A stretch of DNA of 25,083 bases from DATBSK01 sp964532485 (GTDB lineage: Bacteria; Actinomycetota; Acidimicrobiia; IMCC26256; PALSA-555): positions 1 to 25,083 of the forward strand of contig CAZHKE010000042.1 in NCBI GenBank assembly GCA_964532485.1, given 5' to 3'. Shown in pieces: positions 15,218 to 22,291 of the stretch. The notes under the pieces were generated by a model. The model was given only the letters and a program-made list of their open reading frames with translations, had not been told where the DNA came from and made no database searches. A program made the position numbers and the translations under genes. Numbering within the stretch: position 1 is the first letter of the stretch; the number at the start of each line of letters is the position of its first letter.

Positions 15218-16159
15218 GTGCGCGTGCTCGTCACCGGCGGGGCCGGCTTCATCGGATCCAACCTCGTCGATCGACTCCTCGCCGATGGCCTCGACGTCGA
15301 CGTCGTCGACGACCTCTCGGCCGGTTCGCTCGGCAACCTGTCCGAAGCGCGCGCGCAACGGAGCAGCCGGATGACCTTCCAGCGGCTCGATGTCCGCTCG
15401 GGCGCGGTCACCGAGCTGATCGCGCACCGCAAGCCCGAGGTGATCTTCCACCTCGCCGCGCAAGCGAGCGTCACCGTCTCGGTCGCCAAGCCGGTGCTCG
15501 ACGCCGAGGTGAACGTCCTCGGCTCGCTCAACGTGATCGAGGGCGCGCTCGCCGCGGGCACTCGCAAGGTGGTGTTCGCCGGCTCGGGCGGCACGCTCTA
15601 CGGGGTGCCCGAGTCGGTCCCCACACGAGAAGGCCACCCTCAGCATCCCGAGTCGCCCTACGGCGTGTCCAAGAAGGCGGTCGGTGACTACCTGCACTAC
15701 TACCGAGCGGTGCACGGACTCGAGTACACGGTCCTCGCGCTCGCCAACGTCTACGGCCCTCGCCAGGATCCCCACGGCGAGGCCGGCGTCGTCGCGATCT
15801 TCAGCAACAAGCTGCTCGCGAACGAACGTCCGACGATCTTCGGCGACGGCGAGCAGACCCGAGACTTCGTGTTCGTGGACGACGTGTGCGACGCGTTCGT
15901 GCGCGCCGCCGACAAGGGTGAGGGACTGATCGTCAACATCGGCACCGGTGCCGAGACGAGCGTGCAGCACCTCTTCGACGCGATGGCTCGGGTGACGGGA
16001 TTCTCGGAGCCGGCTCGGTACGGCGCGCCGCGCGCGGGCGAGCTGCGCCGTTCGGCGCTCGACCCGGGCAGGGCCGGGATCCATCTGGGATGGGAGCCCT
16101 GGACCGACCTCGACGCGGGGCTCGCCCGGACGATCGAGTCGTTTCGCTCCCGCGTCTGA
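15218..16159 (+). CDS. NAD-dependent epimerase, UDP-glucose 4-epimerase-like
   Basis: This 313-residue extended SDR has TGGAGFIGSNLVDRLL (6-21), FHLAAQASV, SGGTLYG, catalytic Y148 and K152 in SPYGVSKKAV, NVYGPRQDP and RDFVFVDDV. These are features of GalE and related UDP-hexose epimerases, which swap the C4 configuration using bound NAD+. With galT at 597 it could complete galactose use, but its place directly after the nucleotidyltransferase (three bases between stop and start) suggests supply of an epimerised sugar to the local glycan pathway. It ends five bases from the end of the convergent F420 operon. The alternative is a UDP-glucuronate or UDP-GlcNAc epimerase. Confidence 0.85.
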   Translation: MRVLVTGGAGFIGSNLVDRLLADGLDVDVVDDLSAGSLGNLSEARAQRSSRMTFQRLDVRSGAVTELIAHRKPEVIFHLAAQASVTVSVAKPVLDAEVNVLGSLNVIEGALAAGTRKVVFAGSGGTLYGVPESVPTREGHPQHPESPYGVSKKAVGDYLHYYRAVHGLEYTVLALANVYGPRQDPHGEAGVVAIFSNKLLANERPTIFGDGEQTRDFVFVDDVCDAFVRAADKGEGLIVNIGTGAETSVQHLFDAMARVTGFSEPARYGAPRAGELRRSALDPGRAGIHLGWEPWTDLDAGLARTIESFRSRV

Positions 16160-16164
16160 GGGCG

Positions 16165-16770
16165 CTAGCGGAACAGCCGCAAGCTCTCGACGTCGACGGC
16201 CGGTCGCGCGGGCGGTCGGTAGGCGACGTCGGGGTGCCCGACGAGCACGAGGGCCTGCGGGCTCCAGTCGCCCGGGAGCGCGAGGGCGTGGCGTGACTCC
16301 TCGGGGCAGAAGATCGGCGCCGCCACCCAGCACGACGCCAGTCCGCTGTCGGCCGCCGCGAGCATGAGGTTCTCGACCGACGCCCCGAGCGAGAGCAGGG
16401 CCATGCCCCACTCGGCGTGCCTGCGGCGTTCGTCGGGGTAGCGGTCGAGCCCGTCCCACGTCAGGCAGCCGAGCAGCAGCGCGGGCGCGGTGGTGAGCTT
16501 CACGTGCGACGCTCCGACGAGCTCGTCGATGCGGTCACTGGACTTGCCATCCGACGCGAGGTCGACCCGCCAGCGGGCGCCCATGCCCGTCGCGAGCGCC
16601 TCCCTGCCGTCGTCGCTGTCGATCACGCACCATCGCCAGGGCCGCGAGTGGTGGGGCGCGGGGGCGAGGGACGCCGCCTCGACGAGGTGGTCGAGGGTGG
16701 CGCGATCGACAGCCTTGCGATCGAAGGAGCGGATCGATCGACGCGCTGCCAGGAAGGCCGGGACCGTCAC
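16165..16770 (-). CDS. Nitroreductase-family protein, equivalent of the FbiB C-terminal domain
   Basis: From the GTG at 16770 this is a 201-residue FMN-dependent nitroreductase-fold protein. It has RRSIRSFDRKAV near the N-terminus, PAPHHSRPWRWCVI around 40-53, and LLAAADSGLASCW. In mycobacterial FbiB this domain is fused behind the CofE domain and reduces dehydro-F420-0 to F420-0. Here it is a separate gene whose start overlaps the cofE stop by four bases (GTGA at 16767-16770). The local order cofD-cofE-nitroreductase supports the same role. A short extension to an upstream ATG at 16830 is possible, but it would run deep into cofE. Confidence 0.82.
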   Translation of the reverse strand: MTVPAFLAARRSIRSFDRKAVDRATLDHLVEAASLAPAPHHSRPWRWCVIDSDDGREALATGMGARWRVDLASDGKSSDRIDELVGASHVKLTTAPALLLGCLTWDGLDRYPDERRRHAEWGMALLSLGASVENLMLAAADSGLASCWVAAPIFCPEESRHALALPGDWSPQALVLVGHPDVAYRPPARPAVDVESLRLFR

Positions 16771-17474
16771 CGGAAGAGGTCCTCGGCCGGTGATCGCACG
16801 AGCTCGCGCGTCGTGCCGTCCCGAAGCCACGCGGGATCGAGCCCGCGCACGATTGCGGCGGGCACGCCGGCGGCCTTGCCCATCACCAGGTCGGCCGCCC
16901 CCGCGATCTCGTCCGCGATGGCGACCTCGGTCACCTGGAGCTCGCGCCCGGCCGCGTCGTGCTCGCCCCGCAGGTCGACGACGCCCGCGACGCCCGCGAC
17001 GCCGATCGCGACGTCGGTGAGTCCGAGCCGCCAGGCTCGTCCGAAGGTGTCGGAGACGACGACCGCGATGTCGACCCCGTGTCGGGCGCGAAGCGCGTCA
17101 CGGATGTGACGGGCCGAGCGGTCGGGATCGACCGGGAGCAGCGCGGCGGTGCCCGACGCGACGTTGGACACGTCGACGCCCGCGTTCGCGCACACGAAGC
17201 CATGTGTCGTCTCGGTGATGAGCAGATCGCCGCGCCGTCGCAGAACCCGCACCGACTCCGATTCGATCAAGGCACGACGAGCCTCCGCGTCGCCTTCCGC
17301 GAGCCGTACCAGTCGCCCCTCGGCCTTCGAGACGACCTTCTGGGTCACGACCAGGCAGTCGGCGTCAGTGAGTGGCGTGCCGCGCAGCGCCGCTGCGTCG
17401 GCGATGAGGTCGGCGAGCTCGTCGCCCGGCGCGACCTCGCCGACGCCGACGACCGGGATGACCGAGAGGGTCAC
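16767..17474 (-). CDS. cofE: Coenzyme F420:L-glutamate ligase
   Basis: This 235-residue protein adds gamma-linked glutamates to F420-0 with GTP. It shows LVVTQKVVSKAEGR, ITETTHGFVCANAGVDVSN, VVSDTFGRAWRLGLTDVAIG, DLRGEHDAAGREL and the terminal AEDLFR, which is the natural end of stand-alone CofE proteins. The frame is open far upstream to 18284, but that region is antisense-frame shadow within cofD. The GTG at 17474 fits the family start and overlaps the cofD stop (GTGA). It corresponds to the N-terminal half of mycobacterial FbiB; the other half is the next gene downstream. Confidence 0.9.
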   Translation of the reverse strand: MTLSVIPVVGVGEVAPGDELADLIADAAALRGTPLTDADCLVVTQKVVSKAEGRLVRLAEGDAEARRALIESESVRVLRRRGDLLITETTHGFVCANAGVDVSNVASGTAALLPVDPDRSARHIRDALRARHGVDIAVVVSDTFGRAWRLGLTDVAIGVAGVAGVVDLRGEHDAAGRELQVTEVAIADEIAGAADLVMGKAAGVPAAIVRGLDPAWLRDGTTRELVRSPAEDLFR

Positions 17475-18409
17475 GCGACCGCAGCGAGCGTGTGACGTGC
17501 CAGCGCCGCCGCGACGCGCGCGTCGCGCATCACGGTGTCGGTGACGACGGCGCGCACCCCGAGCGACTCGACCTCCGGCGCCAGGTGCGCGTCCTGCGCG
17601 TCGATCACCAACGCACTGCACAGGTCGCGATAGGCGCGCGCCACACCGACGCACGACACCTCGATCCCGAGGGGGTCCATCAACCGGTCGGCGGGGCCCC
17701 GCACGGGGCGTCCGCCGACGATCGGGCTCACACCGACGACCCGTTCTCGGCGCCGTACCAAGGCGTCGCGGATCCCGGGCACCGCGAGGATCGGCCCGAT
17801 CGAGATGACCGGGTTGCTCGGGCACACCAGAATCGTCTCGGCATCCTCGATCGCGTCGAGCACTCCGGGCGCGGCGTGGGCGTCGTCGGCGCCGTCGAAG
17901 CGGACGCCGACCACCGGCGGTTCCGCGCGTCGGTGCACGAACCACTCCTGCATCGGCAGCTCGACCCGCCGCCCGTCGTCCTCGACGACGGTGATCCAAG
18001 TCGCGACTCGGTCGTCGGTCATCGGCCGGAGGCGTACTCGCACGCCCCACGCGGCCGCGATCTCGGCGGTGATCTCGCTCATCGACGCGCCCTCGCGGCG
18101 TCGTTGCGTGCGGTACAGATGGGTGCCGAGGTCGCGGTCGCCGAGGCTGAACCAGGTGTCGGTGCCGTAGCGGGCGAGCCCCTCGATCGCACGGAACGTC
18201 TCGTCGGCGAGCCCCCAACCGGTCTCCGGGTTCGCCGCGCCCGCGAGCCGGTAGGTGACGCTGTCGAGGTCGGGGCTGACCCACAGCCCGTGGAACTCGT
18301 CGTCGTCGGCGGTGTTCACGATCGCCGTGACGTCGGCCGGGTCGACGACGTCGACCAGCCCCGCGAGGAACCTGGCCGCGCCGACTCCGCCGGCGAGCGC
18401 CGTGAGCAT
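17471..18409 (-). CDS. cofD: 2-phospho-L-lactate / phosphoenolpyruvate transferase of F420 synthesis (CofD/FbiA)
   Basis: This 312-residue protein transfers the phospho-lactate or phosphoenolpyruvate group from its guanosine-diphospho donor to the deazaflavin Fo, giving F420-0 or dehydro-F420-0. It opens with LTALAGGVGAARFLAGL, then NTADDDEFHGLWVSPDLDS near residue 35 and later CPSNPVISIGPILAVPGI. All are CofD landmarks. The ATG at 18409 is preferred over the open extension to 18472: it begins the conserved strand and has a minus-strand TAGCGT hexamer ending seven bases before it. It is the first gene of a three-gene operon joined by GTGA overlaps. The guanylyltransferase partner (CofC/FbiD) and Fo synthase are not in the window. 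Confidence 0.92.
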   Translation of the reverse strand: MLTALAGGVGAARFLAGLVDVVDPADVTAIVNTADDDEFHGLWVSPDLDSVTYRLAGAANPETGWGLADETFRAIEGLARYGTDTWFSLGDRDLGTHLYRTQRRREGASMSEITAEIAAAWGVRVRLRPMTDDRVATWITVVEDDGRRVELPMQEWFVHRRAEPPVVGVRFDGADDAHAAPGVLDAIEDAETILVCPSNPVISIGPILAVPGIRDALVRRRERVVGVSPIVGGRPVRGPADRLMDPLGIEVSCVGVARAYRDLCSALVIDAQDAHLAPEVESLGVRAVVTDTVMRDARVAAALARHTLAAVA

Positions 18410-18416
18410 GGCCACG

Positions 18417-18422
18417 ACGCTA
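18417..18422 (-). promoter_or_regulatory. Candidate -10 box (TAGCGT) for a leaderless cofD operon transcript
   Basis: On the minus strand TAGCGT ends seven bases before the ATG at 18409. No Shine-Dalgarno is visible upstream of that ATG, and no good -35 was found. Confidence 0.45.
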
Positions 18423-18466
18423 CTGCCGGGCCTCGGCCGCTCCCTCGTGAACCCGATCACAATCGC

Positions 18467-18495
18467 TTGCAACTGTTAAACATTTCGCGTACGGT
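18467..18495 (+). promoter_or_regulatory. Promoter (TTGCAA, 17-bp spacer, TACGGT) for the 11-mer repeat protein
   Basis: TTGCAA (18467-18472) and TACGGT (18490-18495) are separated by exactly 17 bp, a good sigma70-like pair. The spacer is AT-rich against a very GC-rich background. Predicted transcription would start near 18502, leaving a leader of about 50 nt with a Shine-Dalgarno, unlike the leaderless neighbours. Confidence 0.65.
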
Positions 18496-18508
18496 GGTGA
18501 GCACCACC
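18493..18508. promoter_or_regulatory. Dyad overlapping the -10 box and start point, possible operator
   Basis: GGTGGTG (18493-18499) and CACCACC (18502-18508) are perfect complements around two bases. The dyad overlaps the last half of the -10 hexamer and the predicted start point, which is where a repressor would sit. The two-base centre is too small for an RNA loop of full length. Confidence 0.5.
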
Positions 18509-18539
18509 CCCCCCAGCGGGTCCGTCCGGGTCCGCAGTC

Positions 18540-18544
18540 AGGAG
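18540..18544 (+). promoter_or_regulatory. Shine-Dalgarno site for the 11-mer repeat protein
   Basis: AGGAG with a six-base gap to the ATG at 18551 fixes this start. Confidence 0.65.
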
Positions 18545-18550
18545 CAAGCC

Positions 18551-19012
18551 ATGAACGAAGTTCGCAAGAGCGTGCAGGACGCCGCCTCCACCGCAGTGGG
18601 CGTGGGCGTCCTCGGCGCCCAGCAGGCCGCGCAGCTGTCGCAGCAGGCCCTCGACACCGCCAGGCAGCAGGTGAACGGCGCCGGCGCCACCGCCAAGCAG
18701 CAGGTGAGCGGCGCCCGGGCCACCGCCAGGCGCCAGGCGGGTGACGCGAGGGTCGCGGCCAAGGGCACGGCGCACGACGCCAGGGAACGTGTCGAGGATC
18801 TCGTGCACGACGTCCGCGAGCGCATCGAGCCGGTCATCGCGCGGGTCTCGGAGCGCGTCGAGCCGCTGGTCGCCGACGTGTGGGGCCGGATCGAGCCGGT
18901 CGTCGAGCGGATCCAGGCCACCGCCGACGAGGTGGTGACCGTGGGCACGGCCAAGGCCCGCTCGCTGTTCGGTCAGGACGCTCCCGAGGACGCGGACACC
19001 CGCGCCGCCTGA
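18551..19012 (+). CDS. Small amphipathic protein of tandem 11-residue repeats (phasin/LEA/apolipoprotein-like)
   Basis: I cannot assign a named family. The 153-residue protein has no signal peptide or membrane helix. After an Ala/Gln-rich start, residues 36-134 break into nine successive 11-residue units without gaps, for example TARQQVNGAGA, TAKQQVSGARA, RVEDLVHDVRE, RIEPVIARVSE and RVEPLVADVWG. Each unit begins with a T/R/A residue followed by a small or aliphatic one. Eleven-residue periodicity is typical of class A amphipathic helices that lie on lipid surfaces (apolipoproteins, synuclein, phasins) and of group 3 LEA desiccation proteins. Likely roles are coating a lipid droplet, polyester granule or membrane, or stress protection; these are inferences. 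It has its own promoter, a dyad and a strong terminator, and is divergent from the F420 operon. Confidence 0.85.
   Translation: MNEVRKSVQDAASTAVGVGVLGAQQAAQLSQQALDTARQQVNGAGATAKQQVSGARATARRQAGDARVAAKGTAHDARERVEDLVHDVRERIEPVIARVSERVEPLVADVWGRIEPVVERIQATADEVVTVGTAKARSLFGQDAPEDADTRAA
18656..18952 (+). repeat. Nine in-frame 33-bp units encoding 11-residue repeats
   Basis: The units correspond to residues 36-134. The first three are alike in protein (TARQQVNGAGA, TAKQQVSGARA, TARRQAGDARV). Units five to eight form a second subtype with a (R)(V/I)E-P/D pattern (RVEDLVHDVRE, RIEPVIARVSE, RVEPLVADVWG, RIEPVVERIQA). This suggests two rounds of duplication. Confidence 0.75.
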
Positions 19013-19026
19013 GCGTCACCGCTCGT

Positions 19027-19068
19027 CGACGACGCCCCCGTCGGGACCCCCGGCCGGGGGCGTCGTCG
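19027..19068 (+). terminator. GC-rich hairpin terminator after the 11-mer repeat gene
   Basis: The arms CGACGACGCCCCC (19027-19039) and GGGGGCGTCGTCG (19056-19068) are perfectly complementary over 13 bp with a 16-nt loop, beginning 15 bases after the stop at 19012. There is no T-run, which is common for actinobacterial terminators. It separates this gene from the glycosyltransferase promoter just downstream. Confidence 0.7.
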
Positions 19069-19094
19069 CGTTCCTGATCGGGCGAGTCGGTCGG

Positions 19095-19100
19095 TACGCT
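19095..19100 (+). promoter_or_regulatory. Candidate -10 box (TACGCT) for the 1060-residue glycosyltransferase gene
   Basis: TACGCT ends eight bases before the ATG at 19109. TTCCTG at 19071-19076 is a poor -35 candidate at 18-bp spacing. A leaderless transcript is likely. Confidence 0.45.
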
Positions 19101-19108
19101 CCGCGCCC

Positions 19109-22100
19109 ATGACGATGCCCCCGCCCGCTGGGACGCGTGGCGCGGCGGGTCCAGCCCCCGCACCGGCCGTGGCGCCGCCGGTGGTCGCCGTCATCGTGAG
19201 CCGGAACCCGGGCCCGTTCCTCGAGCAGGCGCTGGCATCGTTCGGCGGGCAGGACTACCCGGCTCTCACCGTGCTCGTGGTCGACGCCGGATCCGATCAC
19301 GACCCGACGGCTCGGGTGGGCGTCGCCCTCCCGGGAGCCTTCGTGCGCCGGGCCGGTGGGGAGCCCGGGTTCGGTGGGGCCGCGAACGAGGCGCTCGCCG
19401 CGGTCGACGGGGCCGCGTTCTTCCTCGTCTGTCACGACGACGTCGCGCTCGACGCCGACGCGGTGCGGATCATGGTCGAGGAGGCCTACCGCTCGAACGC
19501 CGCCATCGTCGGTCCGAAGCTCGTGCGCGCCGACGACCCCGACGTGCTGCTGGACGTCGGCCGCGCGATCGACCGCCTCGGTGGCTCGCACACCGGCATC
19601 GAGCCCGACGAGGTCGACCAGGAGCAGCACGACTCGGTGCGGGACGTGTTCTACGTCTCGAGCGCCACGATGTTGGTGCGCGCCGACCTCTTCCGCGAGC
19701 TCGAAGGCTTCGATCCCGACGCGTTCCCGGGCTCGGAGGACCTCGATCTCTGCTGGCGGGCCCGGCTCGCGGGTGCGCGAGTCATGGTCGCGCCCGACGC
19801 GCGCGTGCGCCATCACGAGGCCGCGGCCGATCGCGCCGCTCACGACGTCCCGGACGTGAAGGCGGTCGCGCGCCGGCGCGTGCGGGTCGTGCTCACCTGC
19901 TACTCCTTCGCGACGCTGCTCTGGGTCGTCCCGCTCGGTGTGCTGCTGTCGTTCGTCGAGGCGATCGTCTTCCTCCCGACGCACCGGCGACGCGCTGCGT
20001 TCACGGGGTTCGGCGCGTGGTGGTGGAACCTCTTCCACCTCGGCCGGATCCGCCGCGCCCGGCGCCCGGCCCAGCACGCCCGAGCGATCCACGACTCCGA
20101 GCTCCACGAGCTGCAGGTCGGCGCCGGCGCGCGCTTCGGCGCGTTCCTCACGCAGCACCATGCCGACGATCGGCTCCAGTCCCTGGGTGAACGCGGCCGC
20201 GTGGCCGTGGAGTCGATCGGGGAGGCGTTCCGCACACCGGCCGCCTACGCCGCGCTCGCCGTGTTCGTCGTGCTGCTCTTCGGATCACGCGACCTCTTCA
20301 GCCAGGGAGTGCCTGCCGTCGGCACGATCGTCGAGTGGCCGGGTGTGAAGGCGCTCGTCGCCGAGCTCACGTCGGCGTGGCGACACACCGGCATGGGCTC
20401 GACCGACGCGGGTCCACCCGCGCTCGCCGCGATGGCCGGGCTCGGCACCGTGCTGCTCGGCGCCGTCGGCCTCGCGGAGACGCTCTTCGTGGTCGGCAGC
20501 TTCGTCGTCGGCGCCATCGGTGCCTACCGTCTGGCGCGTGCCGTGGCGGGTGGACCGGCCGCTGCGGCGACGGCCGCGATCGTCTACGTGCTCGTACCGG
20601 TGTCGCGCAACGCCGTCGCAAACGGTCGTCTCGGGCCCCTCGCGCTGTTCGCGCTGCTTCCGTTCCTGGTCCTCCTGCTCGTGCGCGCGGGTGGGTTCGA
20701 GGGCGCGAGCGGGACGTCGCGGCGGCCGCTCCTCGGCCTCGTGATCGCCACGGCGATCGCGACCGCGTGGTACCCGCCCGCCGCGGCCGCGATCGTCGTG
20801 ACCGCCGTCGTGCTGCTGCTCACGTCGGTGGTTGCGGGCGGTGGTGGCGCCGCGCTGCGCGCGCTCGGCGCCGCGATCCTCGGTGTCGCCGGCGCCGCGC
20901 TGCTCCTCTCACCGTGGACGCTGACTGTCTTCGACTCGCGCGACGACCTCGCCTCACTCGGCATCGGCTACCGCTCGAGCCTGGATCTCGGCGAGGTCGT
21001 GCGCTTCGACAGCGGCCCGTCGGGCTCGGGGATCGCGTCGCTCGGGCTGCTCCTCGCCGCCCTGGTCGCCCTCTTCCTCGCTCGGGGCAGTCGGTTGTCG
21101 TGGGCGGTGCGCGCGTGGGCGCTGGTGGTCGTCGGGTTCGCGCTCGTCTGGCTGCCGGCGGAGCTGTCACCGTCGACCCCGGTCGCCGCCCCCGAGGCCG
21201 GTCTCGCCCTCGCCGCGCTGGGCGTCTCCGTCGCGGTGGCGATCGCCGTCGGGGCGTCATCGGACGGGCGCCCGCGCACTCGCGGGCTCGACGGGCGCCG
21301 GGCGCTCGTCGGGGTGTGCATCGCCGGCATCGTGGTGGGCGGCCTCGGGTTCCTGGCCGACTCGGTCAATGGTCGGTGGGGCGCGCCCGACGGCGACTGG
21401 GCCGATGTGCTCTCGTTCACGGGCGATGCCACCTTCGAGGGGCAGTTCCGGATCCTGTGGGTCGGCGACCCCGACGTGCTCCCGCTCGACCCGGTCCCGC
21501 TCGACGACGCGATCAGCTGGTCGCTCACCCGGAACGGGTCCGGCGACGTGCGTGAGCTCTGGCGCGCGCCGACCGATGCCGCTGACGACGTGATCGATCG
21601 TGCGATCGACGTGGCGCGCAACGGCAACACGAACCGAATCGGTCGGCTCCTCGCGCCGGCGGGTGTTCGCTACGTCGTGGTGCCGCTCCGCAACGGACCG
21701 TCCGGCGCGCGCGGGCACCCCGTCCCGTCGGTGACGGCGGCGTTCGCCGACCAGCTCGATCTCGCGCGGCTGCGCGGTGAACCGGGGCTGGTGATCTACC
21801 AGAACGAGTCGTGGGCGCCGGCCCGAGCAGTCACCAAGGGTGGCGTCCCGACCGGGGCGGTCGCGCCGCTCCCGAGCGCGGTGAGCACCGATCTCGTGGG
21901 CGCAGAGCCGCTCGGTGACGAACCGGTGCCGGCGGGCACCGCGTTGCTCGCTGAGGCGTTCGACGACGGCTGGAGCGCCACTGGCGAGGGGCGCGAGCTC
22001 GAGCACGGCGCGGCATTCGGATGGGTCAACGGCTGGAAGGTCCCGGCGCCGGGCACGGTCGCGATCTCGCACGACGGCCAGGGCCGGCGGTACGTGCTGC

Positions 22101-22291
22101 TGGGCGTGGAGCTGCTCTTGTGGATCGGCGCGCTCGTGTGGTGGACGCGTGGTCGCGGTCGCGCGCGGTCGGCGCGAGCCGCACGGCTCCGACGGGAGCG
22201 CCTCGAGCGCGCGTCGCGGCCGTCGGACTTCGTGCGTGAGGGCGAGTTCGCCGGCTATGACGATCTCGACGGCTTCTGGGACGAGCAGTGA
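19109..22291 (+). CDS. Large GT2 glycosyltransferase with multi-pass membrane domain
   Basis: This 1060-residue protein has three parts. After a Pro-rich start, residues of about 24-255 form a GT2 domain: VVAVIVSRNPGPFLEQAL, VVDAGSDHD, a DxD-like CHDDVALDAD and GSEDLDLCWRARLAG. Residues of about 262-760 contain many hydrophobic helices, such as the segments near 264-288 and 375-392 and several Ala/Val/Leu-rich spans. About 770-1010 looks like an exported domain with polysaccharide-enzyme character, closed by one last helix (VLLGVELLLWIGALVWW) and a charged cytoplasmic tail. Large GT2 proteins of this kind stand next to DUF5719 genes in other actinomycetes. Acceptor and donor are unknown; transfer of a sugar onto a lipid-linked or surface glycan is inferred. 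The stop overlaps the DUF5719 start (GTGA). Confidence 0.85.
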   Translation: MTMPPPAGTRGAAGPAPAPAVAPPVVAVIVSRNPGPFLEQALASFGGQDYPALTVLVVDAGSDHDPTARVGVALPGAFVRRAGGEPGFGGAANEALAAVDGAAFFLVCHDDVALDADAVRIMVEEAYRSNAAIVGPKLVRADDPDVLLDVGRAIDRLGGSHTGIEPDEVDQEQHDSVRDVFYVSSATMLVRADLFRELEGFDPDAFPGSEDLDLCWRARLAGARVMVAPDARVRHHEAAADRAAHDVPDVKAVARRRVRVVLTCYSFATLLWVVPLGVLLSFVEAIVFLPTHRRRAAFTGFGAWWWNLFHLGRIRRARRPAQHARAIHDSELHELQVGAGARFGAFLTQHHADDRLQSLGERGRVAVESIGEAFRTPAAYAALAVFVVLLFGSRDLFSQGVPAVGTIVEWPGVKALVAELTSAWRHTGMGSTDAGPPALAAMAGLGTVLLGAVGLAETLFVVGSFVVGAIGAYRLARAVAGGPAAAATAAIVYVLVPVSRNAVANGRLGPLALFALLPFLVLLLVRAGGFEGASGTSRRPLLGLVIATAIATAWYPPAAAAIVVTAVVLLLTSVVAGGGGAALRALGAAILGVAGAALLLSPWTLTVFDSRDDLASLGIGYRSSLDLGEVVRFDSGPSGSGIASLGLLLAALVALFLARGSRLSWAVRAWALVVVGFALVWLPAELSPSTPVAAPEAGLALAALGVSVAVAIAVGASSDGRPRTRGLDGRRALVGVCIAGIVVGGLGFLADSVNGRWGAPDGDWADVLSFTGDATFEGQFRILWVGDPDVLPLDPVPLDDAISWSLTRNGSGDVRELWRAPTDAADDVIDRAIDVARNGNTNRIGRLLAPAGVRYVVVPLRNGPSGARGHPVPSVTAAFADQLDLARLRGEPGLVIYQNESWAPARAVTKGGVPTGAVAPLPSAVSTDLVGAEPLGDEPVPAGTALLAEAFDDGWSATGEGRELEHGAAFGWVNGWKVPAPGTVAISHDGQGRRYVLLGVELLLWIGALVWWTRGRGRARSARAARLRRERLERASRPSDFVREGEFAGYDDLDGFWDEQ

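Noticed and set aside
597..16159. galT and the GalE-like gene as a galactose operon
   Set aside because: They are about 14 kb apart, on opposite strands, and each has different partners.
13895..16459. An 854-codon minus-strand open frame
   Set aside because: It lies antisense to the His-rich protein, nucleotidyltransferase and GalE-like genes. It is Arg/Val/Asp-rich low-complexity sequence with no domain, as expected from a high-GC shadow frame.
17475..18284. N-terminal extension of cofE
   Set aside because: This stretch lies in another frame of cofD. The conserved CofE start follows the GTG at 17474.
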